Assembly (NCBI GenBank): GCA_937902115.1
Contig: CALGSR010000414.1
Location: 1 to 7,214 of the forward strand
From: an uncultured Bacillus sp.
GTDB taxonomy: Bacteria > Bacillota > Bacilli > Bacillales > Cytobacillaceae
Reading direction: 5' to 3'
DNA: 7,214 nucleotides
A model generated the notes under the pieces. The model ran no database searches and had not been told where the DNA came from. It was given only the letters and a program-made list of their open reading frames with translations. Of this stretch, positions 1 through 4,180 are shown one piece after another (within the stretch, counting starts at the first letter, position 1; the number at the start of each line of letters is the position of its first letter). The translations under genes and the position numbers were made by a program.

Positions 1-76
1 CCAGTTCCAACCTTAGCACAGCAGTTCTTTGTTTCTCCACTGCTTTTTTCTTCACTGAATTCATTACTTGCTTCAT
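1..76 (-). CDS. N-terminus of a probable small basic protein, cut by the window edge
   Basis: Only the first 25 codons are inside the window. The reading frame begins MKQVMNSVKKKAVEK and stays open to the edge. Support comes from a good ribosome binding site (AAGGGGTG, 8 nt before the ATG at 76-74) and a promoter with near-consensus boxes about 60 nt upstream. The visible part is rich in lysine and arginine, with no signal peptide or membrane segment, and looks like an amphipathic helix. I do not recognise the family. In B. subtilis the small gene ykzI lies next to yktB, so this may be its counterpart, but that rests on position only. With 25 codons visible, chance openness cannot be excluded; the RBS and promoter are the main argument. 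Confidence 0.5.
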   Translation of the reverse strand, partial: MKQVMNSVKKKAVEKQRTAVLRLEL

Positions 77-141
77 TGACAGTACACCCCTTCCAAATTT
101 CATGTAATAATCTCAAGAATACTCTGATTATTCGTATTAAT

Positions 142-170
142 ATAATATGTGCTAAACACAATTCTTGCAA
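142..170 (-). promoter_or_regulatory. Sigma-A-type promoter for the left-edge minus-strand gene
   Basis: Read on the minus strand, a -35 box TTGCAA (165-170) and a -10 box TATTAT (142-147) are separated by 17 bp. The predicted start is near 135, giving a leader of about 59 nt before the ATG at 76. The -35 box is palindromic and belongs to a small cluster of TTGCA motifs. Confidence 0.55.
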
Positions 171-286
171 CAAATTTGCACTCTTTCTTAACGCATATTT
201 TCATTAATTTTCCGCTATATACAGATACGGTATTGCACTTTATTTGCAACACCAACAATACAACTTATTTCTCGTTTTTTCCCCTT

Positions 287-297
287 TGTGCTACAAT
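287..297 (+). promoter_or_regulatory. Extended -10 promoter element for yktB
   Basis: TGCTACAAT (289-297) is an extended -10 box (TGn plus TACAAT). The -35 position 17 bp upstream is poor, which fits an extended -10 promoter. A start near 304 would give a leader of about 55 nt. The same GTGCTA-(T/C)-AAT core precedes speA. Confidence 0.45.
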
Positions 298-359
298 ATT
301 TGACGAAGTTTATCCCGCACCCCAGTCTTAAACTTTCCATTTTAAAGGAGGTTGGTTAA

Positions 360-995
360 ATGAATTTCACTGGTTTTACAGAGTCAGACTTTGATGTTTT
401 TTTCATAGATGGACTAGCGGATCGGATGGATGCCTTGAAAACACACATTCGTCCTAAACTCGAAGAAATTGGGGCTTATTTTTCTCCCACCTTATCAAGT
501 CTGGCAGGTGAGGAAATGTTCGCCCACGTTGCCAAGCATGCACGGAGGACGATTAACCCTCCAAACGATACTTGGGTTGCATTTGCGAGTAATTCCCGTG
601 GTTACAAGATGCTGCCTCATTTTCAAATTGGATTATGGGGAACCCATCTTTTTATCTGGTTTGCGATCATTTATGAAGCACCCCATAAAGCAGAATTCGG
701 TAAGAAGCTGGAGAGACAATCCAAGAAGATAATCCAGGAAGTACCAAAGGATTTTGTTTGGTCAGTTGATCATATGAAACCAGAAGCTCTAAAACACGGG
801 CAACTCACACACGAGGATCTGACAAACATGTTTGTCCGTTTACAAACAATTAAAAAAGCGGAAATTTTATGCGGATACCAAATTCCAAAACAACAAGCCA
901 TTACCATGTCAGGTAAACAATTTTTGGAGCAGACTCAATTTGTATTTGAAACCGTGCTGCCGTTATACAAAATGGCTGTATCCTCCGCAAAATAA
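360..995 (+). CDS. yktB: YktB, DUF1054 (UPF0637) family protein of unknown function
   Basis: This is a 211-residue soluble protein, about the usual length of the family, which I recognise as YktB of Bacillus. It has no signal peptide and no clear membrane helix. The conserved-looking core is residues 69-110: NDTWVAFASNSRGYK, then PHFQIGLWGTHLFIWF. The start is well fixed by AAAGGAGGT at 344-352, 7 nt before the ATG. The biochemical function of the family is unknown to me, so none is assigned. It is convergent with yktA, and in B. subtilis the two are also neighbours close to speA and the pdh operon, so the identification is backed by synteny. Nothing suggests truncation or transfer. Confidence 0.9.
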   Translation: MNFTGFTESDFDVFFIDGLADRMDALKTHIRPKLEEIGAYFSPTLSSLAGEEMFAHVAKHARRTINPPNDTWVAFASNSRGYKMLPHFQIGLWGTHLFIWFAIIYEAPHKAEFGKKLERQSKKIIQEVPKDFVWSVDHMKPEALKHGQLTHEDLTNMFVRLQTIKKAEILCGYQIPKQQAITMSGKQFLEQTQFVFETVLPLYKMAVSSAK

Positions 996-1052
996 GAGTC
1001 ATAAAAGTTCAAAGAAAACATATGATGTGGGTGGAGCATTTTCAAAAGTCTT

Positions 1053-1095
1053 AGGGTCTGTTACTACAAGGTCAGACCCTTTGGGTTTGTTTTTC
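1053..1095 (+). terminator. Probable terminator after yktB
   Basis: An 8-bp perfect stem, AGGGTCTG (1053-1060) with CAGACCCT (1073-1080), has a 12-nt loop. It is followed by the T-rich but interrupted tail TTGGGTTTGTTTTTC. The tail favours the plus strand, so this most likely ends yktB. It may also block the convergent yktA transcript. Confidence 0.6.
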
Positions 1096-1107
1096 ATTAT
1101 ATGCAGT

Positions 1108-1386
1108 TTATGTTGAAGTCATTCTAATAATCTTACCTGATTCCGACTCTTTCATTCTTTTTATTGTTCTGTAAGGGGAGTAGCCGCTCATTTTTTCGAA
1201 TTCACTGCAGAGTTTCTTTTCTTCCGCTTTACTAGGAACGATTTCCTTAAATCTTTTATAAATAGAAAGCATTCGTTCCCGTTCCACTCCCTTTTCATAC
1301 GCATGCTCTACCGCCTCGTAAAAGTGAATGACATCAACAATTTCACTTGTTGACCAATCATAATCAATTGGATATTGATATTCCAT
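1108..1386 (-). CDS. yktA: YktA, UPF0223 family protein
   Basis: This is a 92-residue charged, helix-rich protein that I recognise as UPF0223/YktA by its opening MEYQYPIDYDWS, by RFKEIVPSKAEEK (residues 45-57) and by the GYSPYR segment. Function is unknown. An ATG three codons upstream (1395-1393) is in frame, but it overlaps the ribosome binding site AAGGA (1395-1399). The ATG at 1386-1384 lies 8 nt after that site and matches the family start, so the shorter form is chosen. It is transcribed towards yktB and away from speA. No secretion signal, membrane segment or cofactor motif is visible. Confidence 0.88.
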   Translation of the reverse strand: MEYQYPIDYDWSTSEIVDVIHFYEAVEHAYEKGVERERMLSIYKRFKEIVPSKAEEKKLCSEFEKMSGYSPYRTIKRMKESESGKIIRMTST

Positions 1387-1394
1387 ATGGCTCA

Positions 1395-1399
1395 TCCTT
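1395..1399 (-). promoter_or_regulatory. Ribosome binding site that decides the yktA start
   Basis: AAGGA on the minus strand lies 8 nt before the ATG at 1386-1384. The alternative upstream ATG at 1395-1393 shares its first base with this site and therefore could not use it. Confidence 0.7.
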
Positions 1400-1543
1400 T
1401 TCTGTATATATAATTAGTTTTGCTGGAATAAAATACTTGTAAAAACTTATTTCTTTTTTATTGATTCTTTCTCCTGCTTAATGCATGTTTAATAGTACAG
1501 AAATATTCAATTCCCCCCTTAATAAAGAATGAAGAAAAAACTC

Positions 1544-1572
1544 TTTTCAACCTAATCTAATAGTGCTATAAT
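1544..1572 (+). promoter_or_regulatory. Extended -10 promoter for speA
   Basis: A perfect TATAAT (1567-1572) is preceded by TGC, giving an extended -10 box. The -35 region 17 bp upstream, TTTTCA (1544-1549), is weak. A start near 1579 gives a leader of about 85 nt. I see no riboswitch or attenuator in that leader. Confidence 0.6.
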
Positions 1573-1663
1573 TCATTTGTTTTGTTTGATGATTTTTAAT
1601 ATATAGTAGGCTAAAAAGCCATTACATTACTATGATCTTATATAAAAGAGGTGTGGTAATCAA

Positions 1664-3133
1664 TTGTCCCAGCAAAAAACACCATTATTTAGTGGCTTAG
1701 TTGAACATGCAAAAAAGAATCCAGTACAGTTCCATATCCCTGGCCATAAAAAAGGAAACGGAATTGCCCCGGAATTTCGTGATTTTATTGGAGAAAATGC
1801 TTTATCAATTGATTTGATTAATATTGGACCCCTAGATGATTTACATCAACCAAAAGGGATTATTAAAGAAGCCCAAGACTTAGCTGCAGAAGCATTTGGT
1901 GCCGACTATACATTCTTTTCCGTTCAAGGTACAAGCGGAGCGATTATGACTATGATCATGGCGGTTTGCGGACCGGGAGATAAAATTATCGTACCGCGAA
2001 ATGTGCATAAGTCCGTTATGTCCGCCATCGTATTTTCTGGTGCTGTCCCTATTTTCATTCATCCGGAAATTGATGAAAACCTTGGTATATCCCATGGGAT
2101 TACCATCCATTCCGTGAAAAGAGCGTTAGAGGAATATCCAGATGCTAAGGGACTTTTGGTTATTAACCCGACTTATTTTGGTATATCAGCTGATTTGAAG
2201 AGTATTGTTGATTTAGCTCATTCCTATAACATTCCCGTTCTAGTGGATGAGGCGCATGGTGTTCATATTCATTTTCATGATGAATTGCCGCTTTCTGCAA
2301 TGCAGGCAGGTGCGGATATGGCCGCAACAAGCGTGCATAAACTAGGCGGTTCCATGACTCAAAGTTCCATCTTGAATGTTAGAGGCAGCCTCGTGTCCCA
2401 TAAACGGGTCCGCTCGATATTAAGTATGCTGACAACCACTTCAACTTCCTATTTGCTCCTCGCTTCCTTAGATGTAGCGAGAAAGGAACTCGCAACAAGA
2501 GGTAGAGAACTGGTGGATCAAGCAATCCAGATTGCTGACTATATAAGAGATCATGTGAATGAAATCGATCATCTCTATTGTGTCGGAGATGAAATATTAG
2601 AAACGGAAGCGGCTTATGACTACGATCCTACAAAACTCATTATTTCTGTGAAGGATTTAGGGTTAACTGGTTTTGATGTTGAAAAATGGCTCCGGAAACA
2701 TTACTCTGTTGAAGTCGAAATGTCTGACTTATACAATATCCTCTGCATTATTACTTCAGGGGATACGAGGAAAGAAGCGGATATCCTGATTAACGCATTA
2801 AGACAATTGGCCGAGGAAAGAAAAGAACAAGCTGAGAAGGTATCCACACAAGTACTTCTTCCAAATATACCAGTACTGGCGGTTACCCCGAGAGATGCAT
2901 TTTACGCTGAAACAGAACTAGTGAATTTCGATGATTCTGAAGGTAGAATTATTGCTGAGTTTATCATGGTATATCCACCTGGTATTCCAATCTTCATTCC
3001 AGGAGAAATCATTACTGCTGATAATCTTATTTATATTAAGAAAAATAGAGAAGCTGGTCTTCCAGTACAAGGACCAGAGGATTTTGATTTCAAAAAACTA
3101 CGTGTAATAAAAGAGCATAAAGCGATACGCTAA
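1664..3133 (+). CDS. speA: Arginine decarboxylase SpeA (PLP-dependent, fold type I)
   Basis: SpeA decarboxylates arginine to agmatine, the first step of the agmatine route to putrescine and spermidine; it is cytosolic and uses pyridoxal phosphate. The 489 residues match the full length of the Bacillus enzyme, a member of the Orn/Lys/Arg decarboxylase class of AAT-fold proteins. Visible landmarks are HIPGHKKG (24-31), the cofactor-phosphate region QGTSGA (88-93), VDEAHG (194-199) with the aspartate that pairs with the PLP nitrogen, and SVHKLGGS (223-230), where K226 is the expected Schiff-base lysine. VYPPGIPIFIPGE near the C-terminus is typical of the family. The start is TTG at 1664, 10 nt after AGAGGTG. 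The next in-frame ATG is about 94 codons in, past conserved sequence, so TTG is required. It is a single gene with its own promoter and terminator. Specificity for arginine over lysine is inferred from resemblance to B. subtilis SpeA. Confidence 0.95.
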   Translation: MSQQKTPLFSGLVEHAKKNPVQFHIPGHKKGNGIAPEFRDFIGENALSIDLINIGPLDDLHQPKGIIKEAQDLAAEAFGADYTFFSVQGTSGAIMTMIMAVCGPGDKIIVPRNVHKSVMSAIVFSGAVPIFIHPEIDENLGISHGITIHSVKRALEEYPDAKGLLVINPTYFGISADLKSIVDLAHSYNIPVLVDEAHGVHIHFHDELPLSAMQAGADMAATSVHKLGGSMTQSSILNVRGSLVSHKRVRSILSMLTTTSTSYLLLASLDVARKELATRGRELVDQAIQIADYIRDHVNEIDHLYCVGDEILETEAAYDYDPTKLIISVKDLGLTGFDVEKWLRKHYSVEVEMSDLYNILCIITSGDTRKEADILINALRQLAEERKEQAEKVSTQVLLPNIPVLAVTPRDAFYAETELVNFDDSEGRIIAEFIMVYPPGIPIFIPGEIITADNLIYIKKNREAGLPVQGPEDFDFKKLRVIKEHKAIR

Positions 3134-3144
3134 TCCCTTTATAC

Positions 3145-3175
3145 AAAAAAAGCTGACAATCCGTCAGCTTTTTTT
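3145..3175 (+). terminator. speA terminator, symmetrical and probably bidirectional
   Basis: AGCTGAC (3151-3157) and GTCAGCT (3163-3169) form a perfect stem around a 5-nt loop. The stem is flanked by an A-tract on the left and TTTTTTT on the right, 11 nt after the speA stop. Read on the minus strand it also ends in a T-tract, so it can back up the SR1 terminator. Confidence 0.9.
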
Positions 3176-3185
3176 GTTCTATGAC

Positions 3186-3213
3186 AAATAAAAAAGCATG
3201 CCCCGGCATGCTT
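3186..3213 (-). terminator. SR1 terminator
   Basis: An 8-bp perfect stem (3194-3201 with 3206-3213, AAGCATGC/GCATGCTT) has a 4-nt loop. On the minus strand it is followed by TTTTTTATTT. This is an intrinsic terminator for the leftward SR1 RNA, with the 3' end expected near 3188. Confidence 0.88.
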
Positions 3214-3221
3214 AAATATAA

Positions 3222-3261
3222 AAATATCTAATTATTTATCTAAATATTTGATTATTTATCT
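3222..3261 (-). repeat. Two tandem 20-bp copies across the SR1P stop codon
   Basis: On the minus strand AGATAAATAATCAAATATTT (3261-3242) is followed directly by AGATAAATAATTAGATATTT (3241-3222), 18 of 20 bases identical. The first copy contains the last codons and the stop of SR1P. The second copy lies in the untranslated part of SR1, between the ORF and the terminator. Confidence 0.85.
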
Positions 3262-3377
3262 TCTTTATTATGCTTATGTTTAGAACAACTGCAGTTTGAA
3301 GAATAAAGAACCGTAACCTTCTCATCTTCAAAATATCCTAGTGTTGATTCACATTCTTGGCATACGATTGTACCCAT
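3252..3377 (-). CDS. SR1P, GapA-binding peptide encoded by SR1
   Basis: The 41-residue peptide begins MGTIVCQECEST, continues FEDEKVTVLY, and ends with a cysteine/histidine-rich tail (SNCSCSKHKH). I recognise this as the SR1P family: the N-terminal MGTIVCQ-C pair, the FEDEK-TVLY centre and the second cysteine cluster all fit. The four cysteines (C6, C9, C29, C31) suggest a zinc-ribbon-like fold, which is inference. In B. subtilis SR1P is about 39 residues, binds the glycolytic glyceraldehyde-3-phosphate dehydrogenase GapA, stabilises gapA mRNA and promotes the GapA-RNase J1 interaction. The start is fixed by AAGGGGAG, 8 nt before the ATG. It lies inside the SR1 transcript and should follow its control (low with glucose). 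The lysine-rich C-terminus coincides with the tandem repeat. Such short ORFs are easily missed in routine annotation. Confidence 0.92.
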   Translation of the reverse strand: MGTIVCQECESTLGYFEDEKVTVLYSSNCSCSKHKHNKEDK

Positions 3378-3411
3378 CTTCAAATCTCCCCTTTTCGTAT
3401 TTAAACTAGTA

Positions 3412-3426
3412 AGTAAGCGTTTTAAA
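3412..3426 (-). promoter_or_regulatory. Candidate cre site (CcpA) just downstream of the SR1 start
   Basis: On the minus strand TTTAAAACGCTTACT matches the cre consensus WTGNAANCGNWNNCW at all constrained positions except the G at position 3. It lies at about +7 to +21 of the predicted SR1 RNA, a typical place for CcpA repression by roadblock. CcpA is known to repress SR1 to a minor extent in B. subtilis; binding here is inference. Confidence 0.55.
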
Positions 3427-3438
3427 CTTCATAATTCT

Positions 3439-3467
3439 ATAATAATATAACATTATTCAAATATCAA
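3439..3467 (-). promoter_or_regulatory. Sigma-A promoter of SR1
   Basis: On the minus strand TTGATA (3462-3467) and TATTAT (3439-3444) are separated by exactly 17 bp. The predicted start is near 3432, with an A. The candidate CcpN site overlaps the spacer and the -10 box, and the cre-like site lies just downstream. Confidence 0.8.
3444..3454 (-). promoter_or_regulatory. Candidate CcpN operator in the SR1 promoter
   Basis: AATGTTATATT on the minus strand fits TRTGHYATAYW, the B. subtilis CcpN consensus as I remember it, at 10 of 11 positions. It sits between the -35 and -10 boxes and touches the -10. CcpN is the main glucose-dependent repressor of SR1 in B. subtilis. The region is AT-rich, so chance matching is a real possibility. 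Confidence 0.45.
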
Positions 3468-3516
3468 GCCTAAATTGTATAACACATTTAATATTATTAT
3501 GTTAAATAATTGGAAC

Positions 3517-3563
3517 AAAAAAAGGCGCAGTGAATTTGAAATGAGTTCAAATCCCACTGCGCC
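3517..3563 (-). terminator. Long terminator hairpin after the DUF3055 gene
   Basis: A 9-bp perfect stem, GGCGCAGTG (3524-3532) with CACTGCGCC (3555-3563), continues into an inner TTTGAA/TTCAAA stem around a short loop. On the minus strand it is followed by seven T. It ends transcripts from the DUF3055 gene about 100 nt after its stop and insulates the SR1 promoter. A T-run of four on the plus side is weaker. Confidence 0.88.
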
Positions 3564-3636
3564 TTTTCACGGCACTAATCCCTAATACTCTGCTACGAAT
3601 GTCAAACCAACTGTTTATCGTCTCATCCATCATCAT
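3547..3636 (-). CDS. Possible 29-codon ORF running into the terminator
   Basis: The frame opens with three consecutive ATG codons (3636-3628), continues MDETINSWFDIRSRV, and ends in ISAVKRRSGI with a TGA at 3549-3547. There is no convincing ribosome binding site. The last seven sense codons and the stop lie in the terminator hairpin. The composition is protein-like, with alternating charge and hydrophobic residues, but the length is within chance. I do not recognise it. It could be a decayed gene end, a real micro-ORF or noise. Confidence 0.2.
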   Translation of the reverse strand: MMMDETINSWFDIRSRVLGISAVKRRSGI

Positions 3637-3662
3637 TTTCACTCAACTAAACTAGTACACTC

Positions 3663-3962
3663 TTAATCGTACTGAGGTTCAAATGGAGTACTTGGCAATG
3701 TACGCCAGAAAAATTCTGCTATTTCTACTGCATCCTGATAATTGTCAATTTTAAACGCTGACTGTAAATAATCGATATCTTCGAGGTCATTTGGGTCGAG
3801 GAGTGTTGAGCGACCAGTTTGCATACAAACTACAAGGGGCTTTCCAAAGAATTGATTAGTGAATACAATACCAAAATCATAGCGAGTATTTTCCGTTATA
3901 AAACCAATAAAACGGACCTTGGCATTTTCATCTTCATCATAAAGTTTTTCAAAATTCGTCAT
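3663..3962 (-). CDS. DUF3055 family small protein
   Basis: This is a 99-residue acidic soluble protein that I recognise as the DUF3055 family of Bacillales. The family pattern runs through the chain: KVRFIGFITENTRYDFGIVF, then TNQFFGKPLVVCMQTGRSTLL, then a segment rich in D and E, and a C-terminal helix with EFFWRTL. No function is known to me. There is no signal peptide, membrane helix or metal-binding motif. The start at 3962 follows AGAGGAG by a short spacer and is well supported. It has its own promoter and a long terminator, so it is an independent transcription unit between pdhD and SR1. In B. subtilis I recall slp (a small lipoprotein) after pdhD instead, so this position differs between lineages. 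Family assignment is from recall of conserved segments. Confidence 0.85.
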   Translation of the reverse strand: MTNFEKLYDEDENAKVRFIGFITENTRYDFGIVFTNQFFGKPLVVCMQTGRSTLLDPNDLEDIDYLQSAFKIDNYQDAVEIAEFFWRTLPSTPFEPQYD

Positions 3963-4004
3963 AAATATCTCCTCTCTTCCTAATTATATTCTTTCTAGAC
4001 TTTA

Positions 4005-4034
4005 ATTATATTTTATAACCCCTCATTTATGCAA
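4005..4034 (-). promoter_or_regulatory. Probable promoter of the DUF3055 gene
   Basis: On the minus strand TTGCAT (4029-4034) and a perfect TATAAT (4005-4010) are separated by 18 bp. The start would be near 3998, giving a leader of about 36 nt. A second TATAAT closer to the gene lacks a -35 box and is too near the ribosome binding site. Confidence 0.55.
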
Positions 4035-4109
4035 GTAATCAGAGTCAATATTCTAAAGTTTGTCAAAATACTTTAAAAATTTAATGACAATTTTTTTAAT
4101 GGAATCTAA

Positions 4110-4148
4110 AGCACAAAGAAGCCGACATCGTACAAGTCAGCTCCTTCT
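4110..4148 (-). terminator. Terminator after pdhD
   Basis: On the minus strand AGCTGAC (4142-4136) pairs with GTCGGCT (4126-4120), with one G-U pair and a 9-nt loop. Partial extension comes from AAGAAGG against TTCTTTG. The tail TTCTTTGTGCTTT is T-rich but broken. The stem begins about 38 nt after the pdhD stop, so this is the likely end of the pdh operon. The core stem sequence resembles that of the speA terminator. Confidence 0.65.
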
Positions 4149-4180
4149 TATAACAGACCCTTAATACAAGAGACAAAACC

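Larger units (their letters stand above)
77..359. other. Divergent intergenic region before yktB
   Basis: This AT-rich, non-coding stretch separates the left-edge minus-strand gene from yktB. It holds one promoter on each strand, a cluster of TTGCA motifs (165-170, 176-180, 233-237, 244-249) and the yktB ribosome binding site. I see no hairpin terminator and no riboswitch-like structure. Confidence 0.6.
3188..3432 (-). ncRNA. SR1 dual-function small RNA
   Basis: The unit is about 245 nt, bounded by a strong sigma-A promoter on the right and an intrinsic terminator on the left, with the SR1P ORF inside. In B. subtilis SR1 comes from the pdhD-speA intergenic region. It is about 205 nt, base-pairs with ahrC mRNA to block its translation, and also encodes SR1P. 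This element has the same location and the recognisable peptide, so the identification is strong. It is convergent with speA, with the two 3' ends only about a dozen bases apart. The 5' leader is about 55 nt. The RNA is somewhat longer than in B. subtilis, partly through a 20-bp tandem duplication at the end of the ORF. The ends are predicted from sequence, not mapped, and ahrC pairing cannot be tested because ahrC is not in the window. Confidence 0.85.

Noticed and set aside
149..331. Open frame of 60 codons on the plus strand upstream of yktB
   Set aside because: It has no ribosome binding site, a composition of F, T, N and L typical of translated AT-rich intergenic DNA, and it overlaps the yktB promoter.
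832..1116. Open frame on the plus strand overlapping the end of yktB and the following hairpin
   Set aside because: It is out of frame with yktB, has no ribosome binding site, and runs through the probable terminator and into the 3' end of yktA.
1387..1480. Promoter for yktA on the minus strand
   Set aside because: There are several TA-rich candidate -10 boxes, but none has a credible -35 at the right distance, so no position can be given.
3524..3563. tRNA-like remnant: GGCGCAG and CTGCGCC as an acceptor stem, with GTTCAAATCCC resembling a T-arm
   Set aside because: The segment is only 40 nt, with no D-arm or anticodon arm. The hairpin followed by a T-run fits a terminator fully. Resemblance to a decayed tRNA is probably chance.
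4029..4073. Alternative -35 boxes (TTGACA, TTGACT) upstream of the DUF3055 gene
   Set aside because: No acceptable -10 box lies 16-18 bp downstream of either; the TTGCAT-18-TATAAT pair is better.
3151..4142. Shared stem sequence AGCTGAC in the speA and pdhD terminators as a possible mobile repeat
   Set aside because: Only 7 bp of stem is shared, loops and flanks differ, and AGC-rich terminator stems are common in Bacillus.
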